From: an uncultured Verrucomicrobia subdivision 3 bacterium
GTDB taxonomy: Bacteria; Verrucomicrobiota; Verrucomicrobiia; Limisphaerales; UBA11358
NCBI GenBank assembly: GCA_903827955.1
Contig: CAIKKJ010000033.1
Coordinates: 1 to 43,201, forward strand
Direction of reading: 5' to 3'
DNA: 43,201 nucleotides
The position numbers and the translations under genes are program-made. Shown here piece after piece: positions 1 through 8,101 of this stretch. Below the pieces are notes generated by a model, which made no database searches, was not told the origin of the DNA, and saw only the letters and a list, made by a program, of their open reading frames with translations. How positions within the stretch are numbered: position 1 is the stretch's first letter; the number at the start of each line of letters is the position of its first letter.

Positions 1-2731
1 ATCCGACAATCGCCGTGCGGTTTGTTGGCGATGCCACGATTTGTGGTGGCGCATAAACCGCCAGTGTCGCAATCGAACTGGTCACGCTGCCGAAGGTATT
101 GGTGATGCTCACGGAATAATTTCCGTTAAGGTTCGTCGTCGCGTTCGCCAGCGTGAGCGTGAACGTGTTGACGCCGGAAACGCCGCCGGAATTTGCGAGC
201 GCGGTTCCGTTTTTGCGCCACTGATAAAACAGCGTGCCGCTGCCGGTCGCAGTGACATTGAGCGCAACGGTGTTGCTCCGCGTGGCGATCTGGCTGGCTG
301 GCTGCACCAAAATGAATGGCGCGGAACTCACCGTCACGCTGGCGCCGGCGCTGGTGGCGAGACCGAGAAAATTGCTGACCACCACAAAATAAATATCCAC
401 GTCGTTGGTCGAAAGCGACGAGATGGTGAGCGCGCTGGTGTTCGCTCCGGAAATGTTGCCGCCATCGGCCAGCGCGTTGCTGCCTTTGAACCATTGATAC
501 GTCAGCGGCGCGGAACCCGTCGCCACGACGGTGAGCGTCACGGAATTTCCCGGCGGGCCGTCCTGGTTTGCCGGTTGCGTGGTGATGGCGGGCGGCAGCA
601 GCACCGTGAGCGTGGCGACGGCGCTGGTGATCGAACCGGCGGCGTTGCCGACGACGACGGAATAATTCCCTGCGTTGCCGAGGCCGATGTTCGCAAGTGA
701 AAGCGTGTCCGTATTCGCGGCGGAAAGGTTCACGCCATTTTTTTGCCACTGGAAAGTGAATGGTGCCGTGCCGTTCGCGGCGACGGTGAAGCTGATGTTC
801 GTTCCCGCCACTGCCGTGACCGGCGCGGGCGGCGTGACGATGGCCGGCGGCACGATGACAGTCAGGCTGGAGGCGCTGCTGTTGGTGCTGCCCGCCGCAT
901 TGACGATCGTGAGGGAATAATTTCCCGCGTCGCTGCTGGTCACGGCGGCGAGATTCAAATTCGTTGTGCTGCTGCCGGAAATATTTCCGCCGTCGGCGAG
1001 CGGCTGGCTGTTCTTGAACCATTGCAGATGCAGCGGCGCGGTGCCGGTGACGTTCGCGGTGAACGCCGCGTTCGCGCCGAGCGACACGGTGGTGTTGACG
1101 GGTTGTGAAAGGATTGTCGGCGGCGACAAAACGGTCAGGCTCGCGGCGGAACTGGCCGCGCCGCCGACGGCGTTGGAGACGGTGACGGAATAATTTCCCG
1201 CGTCGTTCGCGGAAATGTTCGCGAGCGACAGCGTGGCGTGGTTCGCGCCGGAAAGGTTCACGTTGTTTTTGCTCCACTGATAATTGAGCGGCGTGGAACC
1301 GCTCGCGAGCACGGTGAAAGTCGTGCTGCCGCCCACGTTGACGGTGGCCGCGACCGGCGCCGTGACGATGCCGGCCGGAATCAACACCGCCAGCGCGGCG
1401 TTGGAACTGGTGGCGCTGCCGAGCGCGTTGGAGACGATGACGGAATACGTTCCGGCGTCATTCACTGTCGCGGCAGAAAGATTTAAATTCGTCGTGCTGC
1501 TGCCGGAAATGTTTCCGCCATCGGCGAGCGGCTGGCCGTTTTTCTGCCAGAAATAAAACAGCGGGGTGGAACCGGCGGCGGCGATGGCGAAGCTGACGTT
1601 CGCGCCGGTGGCCACCGTGCGGCCGATCGGCTGCACGGAGATCGTGGGCGAAGTGACGATGGTCAGCGCGGCGGGCGAACTGGTCACACTGCCGGCGGTG
1701 TTGCTGACGATGACGGAATAATTTCCCGCGTCGGTCGTGGCGATGCCGGTGAGGCCGAGCGTGGCAGTGTTCACACCGGAAATTTTGGCGGAGCTGGCGA
1801 GCGCACTGCCGTTCTTGAGCCAGAAATAATTCAGCGGCGCACTGCCGGTGGCGACCACGCTGAAGCTGGCATTGCCGCCGGCGGTCGCGGCGACCGCTTG
1901 CGGCGGCGTGGTGAGGCTGGGGGGAATGATGACGCCGAGCGCGGCGCTGGTGCTGGTCGCCTTGCCGGCGGTGTTGGTGACGGTGACGGTATAATTTCCC
2001 GCGTCAGCCGCCGAGACGCTGGCAACGGTGAGCGTGGCGGTGGCGCTGCCGGAAATGTTGCCGCCATCGGCGAGCGGAGAATTATTTTTTGACCACGCGT
2101 AATTCAACGGCGCGGTGCCGGTGGCGGTGACTTTGAAAACGGCGTTATGTCCGGCGATGACGTTCGTGCCGACGGGCGGCGCGGTGATGCCGGGCGCGAC
2201 TGGGCCGGAGGAACCGGTGATGGTGATGGTGATGTTCTGCGAGAGCGCGGCGTTGCCAGGGCTGACAATGAGCACGGTGGTCGGGTAAGTGCCGGCGGCG
2301 GTCGGCGTGCCGCTGATGCTGCCGCCGATATTGACCGAACCGTTGACCCACGAGGCGGTGAAGGTGAGTCCGGGCGGCAACGTGACCGAAGTGCTTTGGC
2401 CGCTGCCTAACAACGGCGAGGTGATTGTGCCGGAGCTAAGGACGATGTAGTCGGAAGACGCAGCGGTGTTGCCGCCGCCGATGCTCACATTCACGCTGGC
2501 ATTGAACGGCGTGCCGACCGTGCCGCTGAAGGCGCTCGGCGTGGTGAAGACAGACGTCGCGCCGGAGACGGAATCAAACGCGCCGACTGCCGCCGTGCTG
2601 CCGACCGCCCAGCGGAACACGATGGCCCAGGTGGAAGCGGCGGCGGGATGCGTGAGGACCGTCTTGACGAACGGCAGCAATTGCAACAGCGCGGCGAGTA
2701 GCAGGGAATGATTTTTTAGCCGATACGTCAT
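1..2731 (-). CDS. Secreted Ig-like repeat protein, C-terminus beyond window
   Basis: The minus-strand frame is open from the ATG at 2731 to the window edge, about 910 codons with no stop. Residues 1-60 form a hydrophobic leader (begins MTYRLKNHSLLLAALLQLLP). Residues 60-175 include a segment resembling a bacterial putative-Ig (He_PIG) domain, with LPPGLTF and SGTPTAAGTY. From about residue 177 there are eight complete Ig-like repeats of 85-91 residues, each with a PLxYxWxKN strand and a DAGNYSVxVSN strand, and a ninth begins near 894. Such repeats usually mediate surface adhesion or carry an exported protein; no enzymatic domain is visible. It starts 7 bp after the upstream paralogue and is probably co-transcribed with it. 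No clear Shine-Dalgarno site is seen. The repeat family is secure, the function is not. Confidence 0.85.
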   Translation of the reverse strand, partial: MTYRLKNHSLLLAALLQLLPFVKTVLTHPAAASTWAIVFRWAVGSTAAVGAFDSVSGATSVFTTPSAFSGTVGTPFNASVNVSIGGGNTAASSDYIVLSSGTITSPLLGSGQSTSVTLPPGLTFTASWVNGSVNIGGSISGTPTAAGTYPTTVLIVSPGNAALSQNITITITGSSGPVAPGITAPPVGTNVIAGHNAVFKVTATGTAPLNYAWSKNNSPLADGGNISGSATATLTVASVSAADAGNYTVTVTNTAGKATSTSAALGVIIPPSLTTPPQAVAATAGGNASFSVVATGSAPLNYFWLKNGSALASSAKISGVNTATLGLTGIATTDAGNYSVIVSNTAGSVTSSPAALTIVTSPTISVQPIGRTVATGANVSFAIAAAGSTPLFYFWQKNGQPLADGGNISGSSTTNLNLSAATVNDAGTYSVIVSNALGSATSSNAALAVLIPAGIVTAPVAATVNVGGSTTFTVLASGSTPLNYQWSKNNVNLSGANHATLSLANISANDAGNYSVTVSNAVGGAASSAASLTVLSPPTILSQPVNTTVSLGANAAFTANVTGTAPLHLQWFKNSQPLADGGNISGSSTTNLNLAAVTSSDAGNYSLTIVNAAGSTNSSASSLTVIVPPAIVTPPAPVTAVAGTNISFTVAANGTAPFTFQWQKNGVNLSAANTDTLSLANIGLGNAGNYSVVVGNAAGSITSAVATLTVLLPPAITTQPANQDGPPGNSVTLTVVATGSAPLTYQWFKGSNALADGGNISGANTSALTISSLSTNDVDIYFVVVSNFLGLATSAGASVTVSSAPFILVQPASQIATRSNTVALNVTATGSGTLFYQWRKNGTALANSGGVSGVNTFTLTLANATTNLNGNYSVSITNTFGSVTSSIATLAVYAPPQIVASPTNRTAIVG

Positions 2732-2738
2732 GGCTTTT

Positions 2739-4022
2739 TTACGGTTGAACTAGCACGCGGAAGAACAGGTTCGGTTGGCCCGGCGGATTGATGACGGTGA
2801 TGGGATTGTTGTTGGCGGGCGGCGGGAGGTTGGTCCAAACGCCCCAACTGCCGCCGGAGAGATTACCATTGGTCTGCACGGTGTTGGTTAGGCCGGGGAT
2901 GCCGTTGAAGGTGAATTGAAAATTTGCGCCGTTGATGATCGGCGAACTGGCGGCGGGCGGCAGCGGGTTGGTCACAAGCAACGCGGCAGGCGCACTGGTG
3001 ATCGCCCCGGCGGAATTGGTGATGACCACGGAATAATTTCCCGACTGGCTGGCACGGAGGTTGGCCAAATTAAACGTGGCGCTCGTTGCTCCGGCTTGCG
3101 GCGTGGCGGCGTTGAAGACCCACTGATAATTCAGCGCCGGCACACCGCCGGCGGTGACGCTAAAGCCGGCGCTGCCACCGGCGACGTTGGTGCTGCCGGT
3201 GGGATTGTTGGTGATGATTGGCGGTTGCCAGACGGTGAGCAGGGCGTTGGCGCTATTCGTTGAACCGGCGCTGTTGGTAATGGTGCAGCGATAATAACCG
3301 GCGGCGGTCAGTTGGATATTCGTGAGGCCGAGCGTGGCATTGGTCGCGCCCGCGACGGCAGTGTTGGTGTTGAAAAACCATTGGTAACTCAACGGTGACG
3401 TTCCGCCGGCAGTCACGCTGAATAATGTATTCGTGGTGCCGACCAGATTTGTGGCTCCAGCAATGGGTTGGTTGGTTATGTTGGGTAGTGATGAACCGGC
3501 GATGACGATTAACGTGAGGTTGCTACGAATAATATTGTTTTGGTAACCAGCCCAGATGTTGAAATTTGTAGTTCCTGTTGAAGTGGGGGTTCCAAAAATT
3601 ATTCCGTAGACAGGTTTTGATGGAGTATTGTTGTCGTTTTTATCAATACACTTAAAAGTTAATCCGGGCGGCAAAAATAGAGTAGATGTTTGATTGCTTA
3701 TGATTTGGCCAGACGTTGCGTGTGTCACTACATTGCTGAGTAAAAACCAAGCGCCAGGTGCTTCCTGATTGGTCAAAATAGTAATGTTATTTGAACTATA
3801 AAAACCGTTAGTCCAGACAAAGGTATTGGTGCTGGTAAAATAATTGGAAGCTGCTGATCGTGCATCATACGCCCCGACGACCGCTGCCGTGCCCACGCCC
3901 CAGCGCAGGATGAATGCGAAGTTGGAAAGGGCGGCGGGGTTGGTGAAAAAATTTCGCACCAGCGGCAGAATTTGCAGCAAGGCGGCCAGGAGGATGGCAT
4001 GACGTTGGACGGAGTTTCTCAT
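2739..4022 (-). CDS. Secreted Ig-like domain protein with C-terminal sorting-like module
   Basis: This is a 427-residue protein. Residues 1-60 resemble the leader of the next gene downstream (LAALLQ, RWGVG, VGAYD positions match). A He_PIG-like segment (LPPGLTF near 120) follows, then two Ig-like repeats at about 175-262 and 263-350 with QWxF and GNYSVVITN strands. The last 75 residues (FQFTFNGIPGLTNTVQTNG to FFRVLVQP) resemble a C-terminal module common in secreted Verrucomicrobia and Planctomycetes proteins, often at the end of multidomain exported proteins. It lies 39 bp after the DUF4266 gene. It is Asn/Thr-rich, as expected for an exported protein. A surface role is inferred; no ligand can be named. 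Confidence 0.8.
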   Translation of the reverse strand: MRNSVQRHAILLAALLQILPLVRNFFTNPAALSNFAFILRWGVGTAAVVGAYDARSAASNYFTSTNTFVWTNGFYSSNNITILTNQEAPGAWFLLSNVVTHATSGQIISNQTSTLFLPPGLTFKCIDKNDNNTPSKPVYGIIFGTPTSTGTTNFNIWAGYQNNIIRSNLTLIVIAGSSLPNITNQPIAGATNLVGTTNTLFSVTAGGTSPLSYQWFFNTNTAVAGATNATLGLTNIQLTAAGYYRCTITNSAGSTNSANALLTVWQPPIITNNPTGSTNVAGGSAGFSVTAGGVPALNYQWVFNAATPQAGATSATFNLANLRASQSGNYSVVITNSAGAITSAPAALLVTNPLPPAASSPIINGANFQFTFNGIPGLTNTVQTNGNLSGGSWGVWTNLPPPANNNPITVINPPGQPNLFFRVLVQP

Positions 4023-4061
4023 GGTGTGACTTTGAGTTGAGGGTTCGTCTTCGGATTGTAT

Positions 4062-4292
4062 TTAGTTGCAGCCGCAGCCGCCGCCACCAACTCCACTGCC
4101 ACCGCTGGCTTCTTCGCGCGAGAACCAGATGTGTTCTTTTTGCGCGATGCCCAGCGGGTCGCGGTCGGGTCGCATCGTGTAGTCGGCGAGGTGTTCGCGT
4201 TCCCACGGTTTGACATTGGCACAGCCGGTAGCACCTAAGAGCACGACCGATGCCAGTAGAAAAAAGTATTTGGTTTTCATGGGTAAAATCAT
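4062..4292 (-). CDS. DUF4266-type mini-lipoprotein
   Basis: A 76-residue protein whose ATG overlaps the TGA of the thioredoxin gene (ATGA), implying translational coupling. An internal Met at residue 5 (4280) gives a more typical signal sequence, MKTKYFFLLASVVLLG. A lipobox-like ATGC ends at Cys24. The mature part has VKPWEREHLAD, RDPLG and SREEASGG, and finishes GVGGGGCGCN with Cys73 and Cys75. This matches the DUF4266 family, whose biochemical role is unknown to me. The position between a TlpA-like thioredoxin and Ig proteins, in an operon with ApbE and DUF3570, suggests an envelope redox role. The CxC tail could be a substrate of the neighbouring thioredoxin; that is inference. Confidence 0.85.
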   Translation of the reverse strand: MILPMKTKYFFLLASVVLLGATGCANVKPWEREHLADYTMRPDRDPLGIAQKEHIWFSREEASGGSGVGGGGCGCN

Positions 4293-4783
4293 TTCAAGAG
4301 GGTTTCAATTTCGCTGAGATATTCTTTTCGGGTGGTTTCGCCGTGAAATCCGCCGTGCAGAAAACGGACTTTGCCAGTGCCATCCAGAATGAATGAGGTG
4401 GGCATGGTTTCGGGCGAGACAGCGGCGACCAGTTTCCGCTCACCATCGCGGACAACGGTGAAGCTGACGGGATGCTTCTTCAAAAACTTGTCCATGTTCG
4501 GGGCTTTTTCGTCCACGTTCACGCCGATGATGACGAGCTTGTCGCCGTATTTTTTTTGCAGCTCGTCGAGCACCGGAAAAGATTCCGCGCAAGGCAGGCA
4601 CCACGATGCCCAAAAATCCACGATGACGATCTTGCCTTTAAGATTGTCGGGCAATTTGCCCTCGAGCTTGAAGCTCGCGAGGTCAGGCAGGGTGTCGCCG
4701 ACTTTAAGCGCGGCGTGGGCGGTGAAAAACGTTCCGGCGAGCAGCGCGGCCAGAACGGATTTTTTAAGCAGGGATGTATTCAT
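4289..4783 (-). CDS. TlpA/ResA-like periplasmic thioredoxin
   Basis: A 164-residue exported thioredoxin-fold protein. An N-terminal signal peptide (about 1-24, ending FFTAHA) is followed by the thioredoxin-like domain with VDFWASWCLPC; the active-site pair is Cys62/Cys65 within WCLPC at 61-65. The conserved cis-proline is in MPTSF (Pro128). The length and the extra segment between the active site and the cis-Pro fit the TlpA/ResA/AhpC-TSA branch, which reduces disulfides in extracytoplasmic proteins. Its start lies inside the end of the ApbE gene (20 bp overlap) and its stop overlaps the DUF4266 start, so the three are translated as a unit. The partner could be the DUF4266 CxC tail or another exported protein. 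Confidence 0.92.
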   Translation of the reverse strand: MNTSLLKKSVLAALLAGTFFTAHAALKVGDTLPDLASFKLEGKLPDNLKGKIVIVDFWASWCLPCAESFPVLDELQKKYGDKLVIIGVNVDEKAPNMDKFLKKHPVSFTVVRDGERKLVAAVSPETMPTSFILDGTGKVRFLHGGFHGETTRKEYLSEIETLLK

Positions 4784-5762
4784 GGAATTTGCGGGAATAA
4801 ATTTTCGTGGTGTTCGTGGTGATGGCGCCAGCCGCGCCCGGATGAAGTTCGATCAGCTCCATGCCTTCTTTCGCCCCCAGAATGCAGACGCCGGTGGAAA
4901 GCAGGCCGGCGATGGTGCAACTCGGCGCGATGATGCTCACGGCGCGGCAGTCGTTCAACGCCGGGTAGCCGGTGCGCGGATCGAGGATGTGGCCGTAGCG
5001 GACGCCGTTGAAAGTAAAGTGGCGGAGATAATCGCCGGAGGTGGCCACAGCGTGGTCGGTGATGGCCACGCCCGCCCAGCATTTGCCGGGGTTTGCCGCG
5101 TCATCCAGGCCGATCCACCAGAATTTTTTTTCCGGCGCATGGCCGCGCACGCGCACGTCCTGGCCAAAATCCACGAGCACATTTTGAACGCCGCGCTGGA
5201 TGGCCAGGTTCATGACGCAGTCCACGGCGTATTCCTTGCCGATGCCGCCGAGGTCGAGCGCCATGCCGCGTTGCGGGAGAAAAATACCGCCGGGCCGGCG
5301 CTGGATTTTATTCCAGCCCACGAGTTCGCGCGTGGCGCGGATGGCGTCGGCGGTGGGCACGACGGGCGGCGACTGTTTCCAGTTCCACAATTTCATCAAC
5401 GGCAGCGCCGTGGGATCGAATGAGCCCCGGGTGAAGAAAAATAATTCCTGGCAGAGTTGAAAGAGCCGGTCGGTCTCGGGATCGGTTTCCACCCAGTGTT
5501 CACCGGCGGCGGCATTGATTTTGCCGATGAGGCTATCCGGAATGAAGCGCGAGTAACGGGCTTCAAATTGCGCGACCCAGTTCACGGCATCGCGCAGGAA
5601 TTCTTGCGCGACGGACGCGGCCACGCCGTGAACTTTCACCTGGCACGGCGTGCTCATGGCGCGGAAATCCAGCCGGTGCAGGCCGTTCTCGACCGTCACC
5701 CGCGCAGATTCGGTCACGCGGGCGATGGCTTCGGCGGCAGAACTGGGACTGTTCATCACCAT
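4764..5762 (-). CDS. apbE: ApbE-family FAD:protein FMN transferase
   Basis: A 332-residue protein with the diagnostic ApbE features: FRAMSTPCQV near 34-43, a GGIGKEYAVD motif, DFGQDVRVRG, ATSGDY, and the GHILDPRTGYP motif towards the C-terminus. ApbE enzymes cleave FAD and attach FMN through a phosphoester to Thr or Ser in exported proteins bearing a Dxx(S/T)GA(T/S) consensus, using Mg2+. No lipobox signal is obvious, so export of this copy is uncertain. A second ATG at 5756 overlaps the TGA of the DUF3570 gene (TGATG). Immediate coupling to DUF3570 suggests a dedicated target; see findings. Confidence 0.93.
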   Translation of the reverse strand: MVMNSPSSAAEAIARVTESARVTVENGLHRLDFRAMSTPCQVKVHGVAASVAQEFLRDAVNWVAQFEARYSRFIPDSLIGKINAAAGEHWVETDPETDRLFQLCQELFFFTRGSFDPTALPLMKLWNWKQSPPVVPTADAIRATRELVGWNKIQRRPGGIFLPQRGMALDLGGIGKEYAVDCVMNLAIQRGVQNVLVDFGQDVRVRGHAPEKKFWWIGLDDAANPGKCWAGVAITDHAVATSGDYLRHFTFNGVRYGHILDPRTGYPALNDCRAVSIIAPSCTIAGLLSTGVCILGAKEGMELIELHPGAAGAITTNTTKIYSRKFHEYIPA

Positions 5763-6922
5763 GATATTGAGAGGCCGATGGTCAATATATTTGCGGTGGG
5801 ATACATCGCGGCGGGCGTAGCATCTAGCCCGTTCATTTGGTAGCGGTGGTAACCGCCGGTAACGCGAAGGTGGTCGGTGAAAATGACTGTGGCTTGCAGC
5901 CCGTAGTCGAGCGAATAAAATTCCGAGAGGCGATAATCAGCAGAGTAGAATTGTGAGGTGAGGTTGCCTTGCACGATGCCGGGATAGTAAAACGAGGCGG
6001 CGTTCTGTTCGTAGAACCGGAACATGGGTTCGACGATTAGGTGTGCGCCAAGCCATTGATGCCAAGTTAGGCCTAGTGTGTTGGCGTAGATGCCATAGGA
6101 GTCGTGGTAAAAGCGGTAGCTGCCTTCGATGCTGGCGTTCAGTGGTTCAATGAAATGGGTGAGCGAGGTTAGCAAAATTTCTTTGTTGCGGTGGGCGGGA
6201 CGGTTGTCGTCGGCGGGGATGCCGAAGAAAAATCCGGGCGGGAGATATTCGATAACTCGATACGGATCGTTTAGGTAACCGGAGTCATTGCCAAAGGTGA
6301 AATTGGCGGCAAGGATGGTCTTCGGAGAAAGGAGTTGGGAAATGCCGATAATGATGTCAGTGGAGGTTTTATCTTGCTGCGTGCGCGGCGAGTTTGAGAT
6401 TGAGTCTAGCACGCTGTCAAAGTTGTGCGAGGCGCCGAGTTGCACGATTGTATTTTTGTCATTGAATTCAAACGCGTCATTGAGTGATATGCCGTAGGAC
6501 TCGTAATCGTTTTCTTTGCTGTAGGCAAAGCCGGGAGTGAGGGTGTTTGGCCCAAATTTCCAATCCAAGGCGAGGTTGCCCGCTCGGCGTATGTCATGCA
6601 CTGAACTGGTGAGAACTTGGCCGTTGAATCGGTAAAATCCCGACGGTGATGCGCCTGAAATACCATCATAAATCATCTCGCCCTTGGCGACTAAGGCATC
6701 TGACAACTTCTGCTCGAAATACACCGAGTGCGTCTCGATAGTCATGCGGTTGTTCTCTTCCGCATAATACTCGTAGCGGTAGTCCACGTGATTTTCGGCC
6801 CGCAAGATTTGCGGCAGACCGAACGCCAGGCCGAGCGGCAGGAAGCGCTGCCATTGGCCAAGGAGGGAGCGGAATTTGTTCGCGGCACTGGCGAACCCGG
6901 AAGAGTTTTTTGTTTTTGTCAT
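5756..6922 (-). CDS. DUF3570 family outer-membrane-type protein
   Basis: With the start at 6922 the product is 388 residues. Starts at 6952 and 6985 are possible, but 6922 gives the best signal peptide (hydrophobic run FLPLGLAFGLPQ). The body shows alternating aromatic and polar strands ending in ILTIGLSISW, typical of an outer-membrane beta-barrel. The sequence VDYRYEYYAEENNRMTIET and the following DGISGASPSG (86-95 from this start) match the DUF3570 family signature. DGISGAS also fits the ApbE flavinylation consensus. The gene is first in the operon and overlaps apbE by TGATG. It is assigned confidently to DUF3570; barrel topology is inferred and the function is unknown. Confidence 0.85.
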   Translation of the reverse strand: MTKTKNSSGFASAANKFRSLLGQWQRFLPLGLAFGLPQILRAENHVDYRYEYYAEENNRMTIETHSVYFEQKLSDALVAKGEMIYDGISGASPSGFYRFNGQVLTSSVHDIRRAGNLALDWKFGPNTLTPGFAYSKENDYESYGISLNDAFEFNDKNTIVQLGASHNFDSVLDSISNSPRTQQDKTSTDIIIGISQLLSPKTILAANFTFGNDSGYLNDPYRVIEYLPPGFFFGIPADDNRPAHRNKEILLTSLTHFIEPLNASIEGSYRFYHDSYGIYANTLGLTWHQWLGAHLIVEPMFRFYEQNAASFYYPGIVQGNLTSQFYSADYRLSEFYSLDYGLQATVIFTDHLRVTGGYHRYQMNGLDATPAAMYPTANILTIGLSISW

Positions 6923-7048
6923 GACGTCTAAAATGTTTCCAAAATCTGCCATACTATAACCTGTCCACATAAAAACCACGGACATGCTAGATTAAAAAAA
7001 ATTTAAGTTCGGCCGGGAACGCGCGCCGGCGGGCACGGTGCCTGATGG

Positions 7049-8101
7049 TTAGATGTGGAAAGCGAGCGGTTGTTCCACGATGGGGATGCGGAGCAGGGTG
7101 GTGTAGTAATTTTTTCCATGCCGGCGTTGCAGGTGCAGTCCCGGTTCGAGCCGCAGCAACGCCGCCACCACGCGCAGGCCGAGGCCGAGGGTGGATTCGG
7201 GATTCGCCGTGCGGTTCACGCGGTTGGAGACGAGGAACACGACGCTGTGTTTGCGGCGTTTGAGGCGCACGGTCAAGTCGCCGCTGCCGTGCTTGAGCGC
7301 GTTGGTGAGCAGCGTGTGGATGATCTGCCGCAAGTGGCGCGGGTCGGCGGAAATCCAGCAGTCCTTGTCCGCGTGCAGGGTGAACTTTCGGTCCTGCTCC
7401 GTCGCGAGCAATTGAAAATCGCCGACCACTTCGGCGGCGGCGGCGGAAAAATCAAACATCGAACGCATCGGCAGCAAACGTCCTTGCTCGGCGCGGGCGA
7501 TGAGCAGCGACTGATCCACGACGTGCGTGAGGCGGTGCAGTTCATTCTCCAGCTCCTCCGCGAGTTCGGGCGCGATGCGTTCGCCGGCCTGCTCGACTTT
7601 CAGGCGCATGATGGAAAGCGGCGTGCGAAGTTCGTGCGCGACCTTGGCGGCGTAGTTATTCATTTCGCCAAAAGACGAATCCAGGCGCGCGAGCAGATCA
7701 TTCAATTGCCGCAGCAGGTCGCGAAATTCCAGATCCACTTCCGGCAGCGAAATCGGTTCGCCGAGGTTGCCGGGATTTTTCGCCTGCAACTGGCGGTTCA
7801 CGCTGGCGATGGGGCGCAGCGATTGCCGCGAGAGCCAGTAGCCGCCGACAATGGCGAGCAGCACCACCGGCGCGGCCCAGACGAGCGCAGACTTCATCAG
7901 CTCGCTCGCGATGGCTTTCACCTCGGCTTCGGTGAGTGTGTTGTGCAGGTTCCAGTCCGGCAGGTCGGGATACGCCTTGCTGCACGCCTTCTGCAGCAGT
8001 TCGGCTTCGAGCGTGTGGTTGATCAAAATGGTGAACGCCGCCGCGATGACGATGAAGCCGATGCCGAACCAGAGCGTGAGCCGTGAGCGAAGCGATTTCA
8101 T
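7049..8101 (-). CDS. Two-component sensor histidine kinase (HAMP, HisKA)
   Basis: A 350-residue membrane kinase. It has TM1 at about 10-28, a short periplasmic loop of about 45 residues, TM2 at about 73-90, a HAMP-like linker, a HisKA box AAKVAHELRTPL with phospho-acceptor His156, and an N box HTLLTNALKH (Asn266). The G2-like motif LGLGLRVV is present (about 304-311), but the usual DxGxG G1 box is missing: the sequence runs LVSNRVNRTANPESTLGLGL. The start overlaps the stop of the response regulator gene (ATGA), so the pair is translationally coupled. The signal is unknown. The small loop resembles CusS/QseC-type sensors only in general layout. Confidence 0.92.
   Translation of the reverse strand: MKSLRSRLTLWFGIGFIVIAAAFTILINHTLEAELLQKACSKAYPDLPDWNLHNTLTEAEVKAIASELMKSALVWAAPVVLLAIVGGYWLSRQSLRPIASVNRQLQAKNPGNLGEPISLPEVDLEFRDLLRQLNDLLARLDSSFGEMNNYAAKVAHELRTPLSIMRLKVEQAGERIAPELAEELENELHRLTHVVDQSLLIARAEQGRLLPMRSMFDFSAAAAEVVGDFQLLATEQDRKFTLHADKDCWISADPRHLRQIIHTLLTNALKHGSGDLTVRLKRRKHSVVFLVSNRVNRTANPESTLGLGLRVVAALLRLEPGLHLQRRHGKNYYTTLLRIPIVEQPLAFHI

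Noticed and set aside
126-1277. 383-codon Arg/His-rich minus-strand frame
   Set aside because: Shifted frame within the Ig-repeat gene; the composition is atypical and the real frame is open across the whole region.
1-2200. CRISPR or satellite array
   Set aside because: The periodic similarity is in frame, about 254-274 bp, and explained by Ig domain repeats.
4371-5423. 350-codon plus-strand frame
   Set aside because: Antisense to the thioredoxin and ApbE genes, whose motifs are unambiguous.
7055-8086. 343-codon plus-strand frame
   Set aside because: Antisense shadow of the histidine kinase, rich in Arg, Gln and His.
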